A stretch of 62,492 nucleotides of DNA from Streptomyces sp. CBMA156 (GCF_014596515.1 NZ_MSJQ01000396.1:1-62492); one strand, 5' to 3'; counted from the first letter of the stretch, positions 8,438 through 17,217 are shown. Notes: generated by a model not told the origin, from the sequence alone. Translations and numbers: made by a program.

Positions 8438-9286
8438 ATGAGCAGAATGCACGCCGGAACCTGTACCTGGGACAACCAGATACCGAACGGGCTGAGGATG
8501 ACCAATCGCCTCGCCGGTCAGGAACTGAACCACTCCGCCGACCAGGTCTTGGCCGACGAGCTCTCCGGACTCGTGGACGGCGTGCGCGCCGCCGTATGCG
8601 ACGCCGTCGAGTTCAAGGTCGAGGTCGCCAGGGCGGCCGTGGACAGGGGAATCCGGCAGATTGTCGACCTCGGCTGCGGGGTTCCCCAAAACCCCTATCT
8701 GTACAGGACCGTGCAGTCCCACGATCCCGACGCGCTGGTGGTGTCCGTGGAGCACGACGAGTGGGCGCTCGCATATGCCCGGACCTCACTCGACGTCAGC
8801 GATCGCACCCCGGTGATCGCGGCGTCGTACCTCTGCGCTGACGTACTCGACCACCCGGATCTGCGCTGCCGTGTCACCTGGGAACGGCCGGTGTGCGCGC
8901 TCCTCGTCTCTGCCGCGCACACCGCGCCCCTCCACGACCTCGCGGCTCTGGTCTCCGACCTCGTCGGGCGCCTTCCCCGGGGGAGCGTGCTCGCCGTCTC
9001 CCAGTGGACGCTCGACGACGAGCTCCTGCGAGGGACCGTCAACGATTTGTTGACCGAGCGCACCCGCGGCCGGTGGGGGCTGGTGCGCAGCAGCGCCGAG
9101 ATCACCGCCGCGCTCGCCCCGCACCCGCTGCTCGGCCCGCCCAGCCCTGTGGCCGGGCATGCGTGGCCGGCCACAGGGCGGGTCCCGGCACCTGCCGGTG
9201 GACAGCGGGCCGCACTGGTCGAGTTCGGCGGCATCATCCACGTTGGCAACCCGCTGCTGCCGGTCGATCACCAGGACATGCCATGA
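8438..9286 (+). CDS. Methyltransf_19 family methyltransferase, copy 3
   Basis: 282 aa from ATG 8438, which has a good ribosome binding site (GAAGAGG at 8423-8429). An in-frame ATG at 8333 overlaps the upstream stop and would add 35 residues; the internal start is preferred. Motif I is intact (IVDLGCGVP, residues about 75-83) and the acidic loop reads VVSVEHDEWALAYARTSL, a variant of the usual VDND. RLPRGSVLAVSQWTLDDE and RGRWGLVRSSAEITAALAP match the family C-terminus. The substrate is unknown. The end overlaps a 70-codon small frame by 4 nt. Confidence 0.82.
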   Translation: MSRMHAGTCTWDNQIPNGLRMTNRLAGQELNHSADQVLADELSGLVDGVRAAVCDAVEFKVEVARAAVDRGIRQIVDLGCGVPQNPYLYRTVQSHDPDALVVSVEHDEWALAYARTSLDVSDRTPVIAASYLCADVLDHPDLRCRVTWERPVCALLVSAAHTAPLHDLAALVSDLVGRLPRGSVLAVSQWTLDDELLRGTVNDLLTERTRGRWGLVRSSAEITAALAPHPLLGPPSPVAGHAWPATGRVPAPAGGQRAALVEFGGIIHVGNPLLPVDHQDMP

Positions 9287-9495
9287 CCGCATCCGCACTC
9301 CGGTCTGCCGGTTCCAGGAACGCCACCCGCCCGGGGCATGGCACGGCGAGCTCTCACGGACTCCCCGCCGAACAGCCGGACCTGAAGGCCGCGACAGCCC
9401 ATGAGGGCGCACGCCGCGCACCGTCCGGTGGGTGCCGACCCTCGGCCGTTCCGATGCCGAAATCCTGCGCCGACAAGGAGCACCGTCCACGATGA
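9283..9495 (+). CDS. Small hypothetical protein (70 aa)
   Basis: 70 codons, ATG at 9283 inside the ATGA overlap with methyltransferase copy 3, ending in the ATGA overlap with the zinc-ribbon-repeat gene. It is rich in Arg, Ser, Ala and Pro with no recognisable domain and low-complexity composition. Only the two coupling overlaps support it. The AAGGAG at 9475-9480, inside this frame, serves the next gene. Confidence 0.35.
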   Translation: MTASALRSAGSRNATRPGHGTASSHGLPAEQPDLKAATAHEGARRAPSGGCRPSAVPMPKSCADKEHRPR

Positions 9496-11027
9496 CCAGC
9501 ACGAACACCGACCCGTCGACCCGGCGCAGAGGCCGGCGACGGCTCACACAGGACGAGGTCGCGGCCCGTCTACGGGCGGCCGGGCTCGAACTCACCAAGC
9601 CGTACGAGGGTTCCACCGTTCCCGTGCACGTCCGCCACATGACGTGCGGCCATCACGACCGGGGCCTCCTCGCCGATCTCTCCGTTCTCCGGCGGCCGTG
9701 CCGTGTCTGCCACCCGCGCTCCGCCAACCGCAAGGCCCCCACCACGCGGACCTACGACCTGACACCAGACGAAGCCGTCAAACGTCTGAACACCGACGGA
9801 TGGGAGCCCCTCACCCCCTACCCCGGCTCAACCGACCGACCATGGCGTATGCGGCACCGAACCTGCGGATCGGTCGAACACCACGCCCTACGAGGATTCC
9901 TCGGCCACTGCACCAGCTGTGACCCGGCTGCCAGAGCCGCCCAGGCCGAGCTGACCGGCCTCGGCTATACCCCGGTTCACCCCTACCCCAACAGCCGAAC
10001 CGCGCCCTGGCACGTGCGCCACACAGCGTGCGGCCACATCGTCGCCAAGCCGCTCGACGAACTCACCCACGACAGGTGCCCCGGCTGTGCACCCCGGGGA
10101 AACGGCCCTGGCAGCCGCCCCGGGGCTCGGCCGAACAGCCGCGTCCCGCTCAGTGAGACGGCTGCCGTGGACCGGCTGCGAGCCTACGGCTACGAGCCCG
10201 CTGAGCCCTACCCCGGCGGCGTCACCCTCGCCTGGAGAGTCCGGCACATCGCGTGCGGCCACGTCTGCGTCCGAACACTGGACAAACTGCGTGCGGCCCA
10301 CCGTTCCAACCGTGCCCGCAGAGAACAGGGCATCGAGAAGAAGGAAACTCTCTGCCCCGGCTGCCGGACCGCGGCCAGGACGACCACCGTTGACACCTCC
10401 GGCAGGCGCGCCTCGGTCGGTCGGCCCCGCCTCGACCACTCCGTCGTCGAGGACCGCCTCCGCGCCGCCGGCTACGAGCTCCTCCACCCGTTCGAGACGA
10501 CCCGGATACCGGTCCGGGTCCGCCGCAAGGCCTGCGGACACACGGCCACCGCCAGACTCTTCCTCCTTCTCAGAGGAACACGCCCGTGTGCCGGCTGCGC
10601 CCCCTCCGCCGTCCGGACCCCGGTCAACGCCGAGGACGCCATACAACGCATCCGGGCCGCGGGCTACACGCCGATGCAGCCCTACCCCGGTAGTACCGAG
10701 AAGCCGTGGTCCATGCGGCATCTGGCCTGTGGGACGGTCGTCAGCCGGCCACTCAAGGCGGCTGCGGGCTGTGCGCACTGCCGTGTGAAGGAAGCGGTGG
10801 AAGTGATGCGTGCGGCCGGCCTGGAGCCGCTGGAGCCATACCCGGGCGTCACCATCAGGCCGTGGCGCTGCCGCTGCGGCGGGTGCGGAAGCGTCGTCAC
10901 ACCGAACCTGCGCAACGTGCGCCGCACCGGAAAAGGCTGCCGTCCGTGCGGCTACGAACGGCGCGACCGGGCCCGCAGGGACACGAAGCAGGTGGACCTT
11001 CCGGCGACGTCATGCCGGGCATCGTGA
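9492..11027 (+). CDS. Seven-repeat zinc-ribbon-like protein
   Basis: 511 aa, ATG at 9492 with AAGGAG 11 nt upstream. After a basic N-terminus the protein is seven repeats of about 55-75 residues. Each repeat has an amphipathic helix (VEDRLRAAGYE style), the motif PYPGST with small variations, a VRH-x2-CG pair, a leucine-rich segment and a C-x2-C pair. The metal-ligand pattern in repeats 1-4 and 6 is therefore H-x2-C then C-x2-C; repeat 5 has Arg for the His, and repeat 7 has C-x2-C twice. The repeat type is seen in actinobacterial proteins with helicase or nuclease domains, but no catalytic domain is present here. DNA or RNA binding is likely; the role is unknown. A P-loop protein follows 187 bases later. 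Confidence 0.75.
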   Translation: MTSTNTDPSTRRRGRRRLTQDEVAARLRAAGLELTKPYEGSTVPVHVRHMTCGHHDRGLLADLSVLRRPCRVCHPRSANRKAPTTRTYDLTPDEAVKRLNTDGWEPLTPYPGSTDRPWRMRHRTCGSVEHHALRGFLGHCTSCDPAARAAQAELTGLGYTPVHPYPNSRTAPWHVRHTACGHIVAKPLDELTHDRCPGCAPRGNGPGSRPGARPNSRVPLSETAAVDRLRAYGYEPAEPYPGGVTLAWRVRHIACGHVCVRTLDKLRAAHRSNRARREQGIEKKETLCPGCRTAARTTTVDTSGRRASVGRPRLDHSVVEDRLRAAGYELLHPFETTRIPVRVRRKACGHTATARLFLLLRGTRPCAGCAPSAVRTPVNAEDAIQRIRAAGYTPMQPYPGSTEKPWSMRHLACGTVVSRPLKAAAGCAHCRVKEAVEVMRAAGLEPLEPYPGVTIRPWRCRCGGCGSVVTPNLRNVRRTGKGCRPCGYERRDRARRDTKQVDLPATSCRAS

Positions 11028-11213
11028 CCTCGCCGATGACCAGCCCGCGCTACGGCATCCCAGGCCCGGACACGTGCCCTTGCCGGTCCGGTCGGCAGCC
11101 GCCGCACTCGCCGGACGTACCGCCCGGCTCGCGGTCGGGCCCCTCCCACTGCGGAACCTCACAGGGCCGGCCACGACCGAACAACGACAGCACCGAGTGA
11201 AAGCAGACCGTGA

Positions 11214-11801
11214 ATGAGCACCACCACGACCAACGTGATCGGAGTGCCGGGTGCCAACTCCGGCCCCGCGCTCGAGGTTCCACAGCCGGCCGATTCATGG
11301 ATGGCATCCCCGCCCCCTGAGGGTGCTCTGCGTGCCGACCAGATCGAGGCCGCCACGGCCATCGTGCGCGTGCTGGAGGACGAGGACCGCACCATCCTGA
11401 CGAAGGCGTGCGGGACCGGGAAGACACGCACGCCCCGGCTGGCGCGGCCGGACAGTCGCGTCGTCCTGCTGCTCAACGAGACCCTGCTCCACGCCTGCGC
11501 CCAAGCTGGCACACAGCCATGGAGCGGACAGCTGCAGCACCTCACCGCGCTGGCTGAGGGCACCGGGTTGAGGGTTCGCATCGTTCCCCTGTGCAGCAGC
11601 CAGAGGATCCTCGTCGACCGCGTCGGCCTTCGCCTCGGCCGACGCCGGACCGTCACTGTCACCCCGAGCGGCGCCGAGACGTTCTACGAGGACCTGGCCG
11701 ACGATCGCCTGACGGCGCAAGGCCGGGTGGCACTGGGCCACCGGGCGAGCCTGGACCTCCTGCGATGGGCCGCCGCAGGAATGCTGGAGTCACCGTGGTG
11801 A
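11214..11801 (+). CDS. Truncated helicase-like P-loop protein
   Basis: 195 aa from ATG 11214. LRADQIEAATAIVRVL and KACGTGKTRT (Walker A, residues about 64-72) match the start of superfamily 2 helicases of the helicase-associated type. The text then runs through a motif-Ia-like VVLLLNETLLHACAQ, but no DEAH box, SAT motif or second RecA domain appears before the stop. Either this is a 3'-truncated helicase gene or a short NTP-binding protein. It is the mirror image of the first gene of the window, which has the later helicase regions but no Walker A. The 270 bases after it contain no gene I can support. Confidence 0.5.
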   Translation: MSTTTTNVIGVPGANSGPALEVPQPADSWMASPPPEGALRADQIEAATAIVRVLEDEDRTILTKACGTGKTRTPRLARPDSRVVLLLNETLLHACAQAGTQPWSGQLQHLTALAEGTGLRVRIVPLCSSQRILVDRVGLRLGRRRTVTVTPSGAETFYEDLADDRLTAQGRVALGHRASLDLLRWAAAGMLESPW

Positions 11802-12071
11802 CGCGTATTCGGCCCAGGTGCTGGGACATCTCGGCGCAAGGTGTGTCCGGCAGCGTGCTGAGGGACGGGACAGTACCTCGGTCACCGGCCGCTACCCTCC
11901 AGTGTCCCTTGCCCGGCTGGTGTTCGCAGTCGGCATGCGCGAGGAGTCGGTCCTCTGTGGGTCCGGCGTCTGGGCTGCACTATCACGCGTACCAACAGGC
12001 CGGGGCGCTTCGTCAGCCCCGCTCTCGTTCCTGCCCATTCGCCCACAGTGGCTGACACGACGAGGTGACTC

Positions 12072-13535
12072 ATGTCTGCGAGGGATCAAGGTGCAACCGC
12101 ACCGCCGTCCACCAGGGTCGACGACGGTCAAGCCACAGGCTCGTCCACTGCCCGGCATGGTGGTTCGTCGAAGCTCCACAAGGTGAACACCGCCCTGGGA
12201 AGCCTGATCGCGGCGGCTGATGTGAAACGGGCGTGGCTCGCGCGCGAGATCAACAGGCTGTCCCAGAACGATAGCAAGCCCACCGCCTACACCCATACCC
12301 ATGTGCAGCGCTGGCTCGACGGGGCAAAGCCTGGCGAAATGACCTCCAAGCGGATTGTTCGGTTGCTTGGCGAACGTTTGAACCGGGTTGTCACTCTTGA
12401 GGATGCTGGGTTCGGGGAGTTGGCGCCGCTCGACCCCGCGGTCGGGTTGGATTTCCCCCGCGACCGTGAGACCGCTCTCGGGAACGCCATCACCTGCTGG
12501 AGGACCGTGCACCGCCGTGATGTCCTGCGCCTGCCCAGTGCCGCACCCGCCGTCCTCGGCGCGGCGACCATGCGGTGGATGGCAGTCCCAGCCGACGTCC
12601 CCGCCCCGCGTCACGGAGAACGGCGCGTCGGCAGGACCGACGTCGAGGAGGTGTGGGCGGCCGCTGCTCAGGCTCAGCTTGTGGACTCCCGGTATGGGGG
12701 TGGCGACTGGCGCGACAGCAACGTCCTGGTCTGCCTGCGGTCGGCGGCGCCGCTGCTGGCCGGCAACTACTCCGCCGAGACCGGGCAGGCGCTGCACAGC
12801 GCCGTCGCTGAGCTGTCGCGGGTCGTAGGTTGGGCGGCCATGGACGCGGGGCACCACGGCGCGGCTGACCGGCTGCTGATCCAGGCCCTGCGCCTGGCCC
12901 GGTCCGCCGGCGATGTGGGGCTGGGCAGCTATGTGCTGGCCACGCTTGCGCTGAAGACGTTCCTGGCCGGCTGGCCGTCGCAGGCCGCGGACATGGCGGA
13001 GGCGGCATACGAGCGGGGCAAGGGCCACGCCGCGCCTCGGGTGTTGGCGTTCTGCAAGCTTGCCTTGGCCAGGGCGTTGGCCAAGGACGGCGATGGTGTG
13101 GGCGCCGCCGCCGCGCTGGTTCGCTGCGAGAACCTGCTGTCCGGTATCCACCAAGGTACCTACGACCCCTCGTGGATCTCGTACATGACCCCTGAGCGGC
13201 TGGCCACCGACAGCGTCGAGGTGCACAGGGACCTCGGGCTCACGGCAGCGGCCCGGCGCTGGGCCGAGCGCGCCGGTGCGATGCCGGTGGGCCGCTACAC
13301 GCGCGCGGTCGGCATCCGTCATGCTGTCCTCGGCAGCACGCATGCGATCGACCGGGACCTCGAGCAGGCGGTGACCGTTGGCTACCGGGCACTGGACATC
13401 CTCGCCGGGGTGCGATCTTCGAGGGCACACAGCTACCTCCATGACCTGGTCGGCAGGCTCGACCCATGGAGTGGTGATCCGCGGGTGCGTGAACTTGCAC
13501 ACCAGGTCGGTTCCGGCCTCCCACCGTCGGCTTGA
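12072..13535 (+). CDS. NsdA-like TPR transcriptional regulator
   Basis: 487 aa, ATG at 12072 with GAGGTG at 12062-12067. Its layout matches streptomycete NsdA: an N-terminal HTH-like region (LGSLIAAADVKRAWLAREIN, then HVQRWLDGAKPGE and RIVRLLGERLNR), a long linker with the LDFPRDRETALGNAITCW segment, and a TPR-like C-terminal half (HGAADRLLIQALRLARSAGD, GSYVLATLALKTFLAG, ARRWAERAGAMPVGRYTRAV). NsdA in S. coelicolor is a negative regulator of sporulation and antibiotic production. This is a paralogue in accessory DNA, so its targets may be local. Confidence 0.75.
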   Translation: MSARDQGATAPPSTRVDDGQATGSSTARHGGSSKLHKVNTALGSLIAAADVKRAWLAREINRLSQNDSKPTAYTHTHVQRWLDGAKPGEMTSKRIVRLLGERLNRVVTLEDAGFGELAPLDPAVGLDFPRDRETALGNAITCWRTVHRRDVLRLPSAAPAVLGAATMRWMAVPADVPAPRHGERRVGRTDVEEVWAAAAQAQLVDSRYGGGDWRDSNVLVCLRSAAPLLAGNYSAETGQALHSAVAELSRVVGWAAMDAGHHGAADRLLIQALRLARSAGDVGLGSYVLATLALKTFLAGWPSQAADMAEAAYERGKGHAAPRVLAFCKLALARALAKDGDGVGAAAALVRCENLLSGIHQGTYDPSWISYMTPERLATDSVEVHRDLGLTAAARRWAERAGAMPVGRYTRAVGIRHAVLGSTHAIDRDLEQAVTVGYRALDILAGVRSSRAHSYLHDLVGRLDPWSGDPRVRELAHQVGSGLPPSA

Positions 13536-13604
13536 GTCGCTGAGCGCCCGGGGGGATGTCACCTCCGGGCGGCGGATGCTGGTGAAGAGGCGGCCGGGAA
13601 GCGT

Positions 13605-14945
13605 TCAGGTGAGGACCCCGGTCCGGCGTGCGAAGTCGCGCACGCCGGCCGCGGGCATCGCTGTGTAGAGCAGTTCGGACGTGAGCGCCTGCAGTGCGGG
13701 TCGGCGGGCCTCCTCGGGGGCGACTCGGTCGACGAACCGCAGTGCGGCCAAAGTCCGCTGCTGGTCGCCGAGGCGCATCCACATGCGGGCGGTGTCGGTG
13801 CCCCAGCGCGCCTGGCGCTCCGCCGTGGGCAGAGCAGCCGGGTTGATCCGCGTCGCGTGGGGGACGGCCTGGTCCGGCTCGCCGAGCACCGTGTGCACGC
13901 CGACCCGGTACAGGTCGACCTGGGTCGGCGTAGCTTCCACAGTGAACAGCCGCTGCCGGGGGAGGCCGACCGGCAGCCGGTCGACGGCCTCGGCGGCTCC
14001 TGTCAGCAGGTCGTGGGCGCTGCCGGCGTCGTGGGCGCATGCCGCGGTGTAGGCGGCGGTCATCCATAGGCTGGCCGCGACGGCCCGCGCGGCGGGGCCG
14101 TGGTCGTCGAGGTCGCGGGCCGTGCGCTCAAGGAGCGCGACGGCCGCACCAGGACGGCCGGCACGGCGCATGGTGATGGCGAGGACGCGGACAGCCTCGC
14201 CGATGACGACCGGGTCTCCGCTCTGGCGAGCGGCCTGTACGGCCCTGTCGGCCGTGGCCCAGGCGAGGTCCGAGTGGTGCTTCGCCGCCAACTCCGTGGC
14301 CAGGACGTAGCCTCGCGCGGCAAGGGTGTGGGCCCGCTCGCGGGCGCCGCCGCTGGAGGAGTCTCGGTGGGCCTCGGCGGTCGCGATCAGGCCCGGCAGG
14401 GCGGCGCCGAGATCCCGGTAGTGCGAGGCGGTGAATTGCGCCCGGGTCGCGGCGAGCAGCCGGTCCAACTGCGGGAGCGAGGTTCCGGACACGGGCGCAG
14501 GCGGCGTGTAGAGGAGTCCTACCAGGTTGTCGGCCGGGTCGGCGGAACCGGCCTGCGCCGAGCCTGCCGCCGCGGCCTGTGGGACCGCCAGGGAAGCGGT
14601 CGCGGCGACGCCAAGCAGCAGCAAGTTCCGACGGCGCATGGGATCCTCCGGGTCCGACGTCCTGGTCGCCACGATAGCGCCGGAAGTGGCCCCGGATGGC
14701 TGTTGTGGCCTCAACGCCGCTGCCGAGACCTCGAGTTTGTACGCACCGAGGTCGATCTCCAGTACGTCCTCGAAACGCAGGAGCGAGTGGGGCGACGGCC
14801 GCATCTCACCGTTCTCGATCCTGCTCACCGCCGAAGCCGAGTAGCCGGTTTCCTTTCCCAGCTGGGCCTGCGTCATCCGCCTGGCAGCGCGAGCGCCGCG
14901 GATGACCGCTCCGAGATCACGGCTTCCTTTGGATGAAGTAGCCAT
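13605..14945 (-). CDS. XRE-family regulator with TPR domain
   Basis: About 446 aa from ATG 14945 (preceded by GGGGAG); a TTG at 14957 would add four residues. Residues about 10-65 are a classic XRE HTH (LGAVIRGARAARRMTQAQLG, YSASAVSRIENGEMRPS). A middle segment MRRRNLLLLGVAATASLAVP looks like a Tat-type or membrane-like stretch, a feature common in this regulator class, followed by TPR-like helices (RERAHTLAARGYVLATELA, EAVRVLAITMRRAGRPGAAV). It is transcribed away from the catabolic-type gene cluster starting at 15,396 and is the obvious candidate to control it. Confidence 0.8.
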   Translation of the reverse strand: MATSSKGSRDLGAVIRGARAARRMTQAQLGKETGYSASAVSRIENGEMRPSPHSLLRFEDVLEIDLGAYKLEVSAAALRPQQPSGATSGAIVATRTSDPEDPMRRRNLLLLGVAATASLAVPQAAAAGSAQAGSADPADNLVGLLYTPPAPVSGTSLPQLDRLLAATRAQFTASHYRDLGAALPGLIATAEAHRDSSSGGARERAHTLAARGYVLATELAAKHHSDLAWATADRAVQAARQSGDPVVIGEAVRVLAITMRRAGRPGAAVALLERTARDLDDHGPAARAVAASLWMTAAYTAACAHDAGSAHDLLTGAAEAVDRLPVGLPRQRLFTVEATPTQVDLYRVGVHTVLGEPDQAVPHATRINPAALPTAERQARWGTDTARMWMRLGDQQRTLAALRFVDRVAPEEARRPALQALTSELLYTAMPAAGVRDFARRTGVLT

Positions 14946-15395
14946 TCGACTCCCCAACTCGCCTCACCTGTAAGGGTAGTGGGGTTGGCTTCCCCAGCCG
15001 GTTCACAGGATGTGCGGATCCCGCACGCCGTGTGCGGGTCATGGCCGAAGGGCTTCCCCGCCGCACACGGCTGCGGTGTGCTGAATCCCGCGCCCGGTGG
15101 GCCGAACATCGAGCAGACATGACGCGAACATGCCCAATATGTCGAAAAGTGCCCCCCTGAAAGTGCCTTCCGCCGTCCTGCGATGTGGTGTCTCCTGGGT
15201 CTCCACCCGGAACGCTCGCCCGCAGGTAGCCGCCACACGCCGCCGGCCTACATCCAGTGCGATCCAGCCTTCCCGGACCGCCACAGCCCCGCCCTGCGCG
15301 CCGCCACTTCTCCCCTCAACAGGACCTCGGTCGGCCCGACGGGCCCCGGGGCGGCGGTCGCCGCATCAGTGTTCTGTACGAAGGAGTGCCACGAG
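14946..15395. promoter_or_regulatory. Divergent promoter region with GTGCGG/CCGCAC inverted repeats
   Basis: 450 bases without a gene, between the XRE-TPR regulator (leftward) and the MhpD-type hydratase (rightward). It contains GTGCGG (15012-15017), CCGCAC (15021-15026) and GTGCGGG (15032-15038), forming alternative inverted repeats, and GCACAC/GTGTGC arms near 15063-15081. These are candidate operators for the flanking regulator. The ribosome binding site AAGGAG of the rightward gene is at 15381-15386. Promoter hexamers are not clear. Confidence 0.4.
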
Positions 15396-16256
15396 ATGAT
15401 CCCCTTGGATCCGCTGGGTCCCGCGACCGCGACCACGCAATCCGGGTACCGGCTTCCCGTCCCCGCCGAGGTGGGGAACGCCCAGGGCTGGGTGGAGGAC
15501 GAGGCCGGCCTGCTGCGCGAGGCCGAGCGGTCCCGCCGTCCGGTCGCCCCGTTGACGAAGCGGCACCCGATGGCCGATCTGGGTGACGCCTACCGGATCC
15601 AGTGGGCCGGGGTGCAGCAGCGGTTGGGTGGGGGCGCCCGGGTCGTCGGACACAAGGTGGGGCTGACCTCGGCCGCGATGCGTGAGCAGATGGGCATCGA
15701 CGAGCCGGACTTCGGAGTTCTGCTGGACGACATGGTCGTGCCCATCCGGGGCGAGCTGGCCTTGGATGGGCTGATCAGCCCCCGCATCGAGGCGGAGTTC
15801 GCATTCCGGCTCTGCCGGGACCTGGCCGGAGAATCCGTCGGGGTGCGCGAGGCTCGGGCCGCGGTGGGAGAGGTGCTGCTCGCCCTGGAGGTGATCGACA
15901 CCCGCTACCAGGACTGGAACCTGGCCCTGGTCGACAGCATCGCGGACAACGCGGCGTGCGCCCGGATCGTCGCCGGCCCCGCAGTCCCGTTCCTTCCGGA
16001 CCTGAACCTGCCGTCCGAGGTGCTGACGGTGACCGTGGACGGGACCGCGGTGGCCTCCGGTGCCGGGAGCGAGATCCTCGACGACCCGATCGAGTCCGTG
16101 GCGTGGCTGGCCCGCCGGCTGGCCGCCTTCGGCCTGGGCCTGAAGGCCGGTGAGGTGGTGCTGGCCGGAGCGGTGCACGCCAGCCTCCCGCTGACGCCCG
16201 GCCAGGTGAGCGTCTCGTCTGCGCACCTGCCCCCGGTGAGCGTGCAGGTCCGCTGA
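15396..16256 (+). CDS. 2-oxopent-4-enoate hydratase (MhpD/DmpE-like)
   Basis: 286 aa, ATG at 15396 with AAGGAG upstream. Matches the 2-keto-4-pentenoate hydratase / 2-oxo-3-hexenedioate decarboxylase family: AYRIQWAGVQQRLGGGARVVGHKVGLTSAAM, a GVLLDDMVV segment, the metal-site region PRIEAEFAFRL, and LALEVIDTRYQDW near the middle. The family hydrates 2-oxopent-4-enoate to 4-hydroxy-2-oxovalerate using a divalent metal. The next two genes encode the dehydrogenase and aldolase of the same path, which supports the assignment. No extradiol dioxygenase or ring hydroxylase is nearby, so the substrate may not come from aromatic degradation. Confidence 0.85.
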   Translation: MIPLDPLGPATATTQSGYRLPVPAEVGNAQGWVEDEAGLLREAERSRRPVAPLTKRHPMADLGDAYRIQWAGVQQRLGGGARVVGHKVGLTSAAMREQMGIDEPDFGVLLDDMVVPIRGELALDGLISPRIEAEFAFRLCRDLAGESVGVREARAAVGEVLLALEVIDTRYQDWNLALVDSIADNAACARIVAGPAVPFLPDLNLPSEVLTVTVDGTAVASGAGSEILDDPIESVAWLARRLAAFGLGLKAGEVVLAGAVHASLPLTPGQVSVSSAHLPPVSVQVR

Positions 16257-16333
16257 CCCGCCGCGCACCGGCGCCGACTCCGGTCGGCTTCACCTCACCC
16301 CAAGGCACCAAGACGAACGGAAGGAGAACCATC

Positions 16334-17209
16334 GTGGCTGAGCCCACGAGGCGACTGAGGGCCGCGGTCCTCGGGACAGGCAAGATCGGACTGGACCTAG
16401 CCGAGAGGATCGGCAAGTCCGGCGTGCTGGAGTGCGCACTGGTCGTCGGCCGCGACCGCTCATCGAGGGGGCTGCGCGAAGCGGCCGCGATGGGGCTGGC
16501 GACCGCCGCCGACGGGATCGACTCCCTGGCCCGCAGCGGTGAGCACTTCGACGTGGTCTTCGACGCCTCCCACGCGGCGGCCCATACCGCCCACCAGGTC
16601 CAGCTGGCCGCGACCGGCGCCGTGCTGGTCGACCTCACCCCGAGCGGCGCCGGCACCAGGGTGGTGCCGAGTGTCAACGGGACCCGGGCCCTGCCGTCGC
16701 GGCACTTCAACCTGATCAGCTGCGGCGGGCAGACGGCGATCCCCGTGCTCCACGCCCTCGCCCAGGTCTGCGGGCCCACCTACATGGAGGTCGTGGCCAC
16801 GGCCGCCACGGCCAGCACCGGCCGGGGCACGCGCCTGAACATCGACGAGTACATCTCGACGACCCAGGTCGCGGTGCAGGAACTTGCCTGCCAGGCGCCG
16901 GTGAAGGCGCTGCTCAACCTGACCCCGGCCGACCCGGCACCGCCGTTTCGCGTGGCGGTCGCGGCGCTCGCGCCCACCGCAGAGACCGACGCAGTGCAGG
17001 CCGCGGTGCACGCCGCGGCGGAGCGGGTCCGGGACTACGCGCCCGGCTACGCCGTCACCTCCTGCACCGTCACCGGGCAGCGGATTGACGTGGCCCTGGA
17101 AGTCACAGCCCGTTCCGGGCACATCCCGTGGTACGCGGGCAATTTGGACATCATCAACGCGGCCGCGGTGCACATGGCTGAGCAGCACGCCGCCGCCCTG
17201 ACCCGGTGA
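16334..17209 (+). CDS. Acetaldehyde dehydrogenase, acylating (MhpF/DmpF-like)
   Basis: 291 aa, GTG at 16334 with AAGGAG upstream. An N-terminal NAD-binding motif AAVLGTGKIGLDLAERI, the HFDVVFDASHAAAH segment, and the catalytic cysteine in NLISCGGQTAIPVLHAL (Cys130) identify the family; LDIINAAAVHMAEQH is the usual end. The enzyme oxidises acetaldehyde to acetyl-CoA and normally forms a channelling complex with the aldolase encoded next. It is slightly shorter than DmpF (about 307 aa), but no motif is missing. The stop overlaps a GTG in frame with the aldolase. Confidence 0.9.
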   Translation: MAEPTRRLRAAVLGTGKIGLDLAERIGKSGVLECALVVGRDRSSRGLREAAAMGLATAADGIDSLARSGEHFDVVFDASHAAAHTAHQVQLAATGAVLVDLTPSGAGTRVVPSVNGTRALPSRHFNLISCGGQTAIPVLHALAQVCGPTYMEVVATAATASTGRGTRLNIDEYISTTQVAVQELACQAPVKALLNLTPADPAPPFRVAVAALAPTAETDAVQAAVHAAAERVRDYAPGYAVTSCTVTGQRIDVALEVTARSGHIPWYAGNLDIINAAAVHMAEQHAAALTR

Positions 17210-17217
17210 GGACCCCC

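Noticed and set aside
11818..12186. 122-codon frame before the NsdA-like gene
   Set aside because: No domain, overlaps the start of the regulator and its ribosome binding site.
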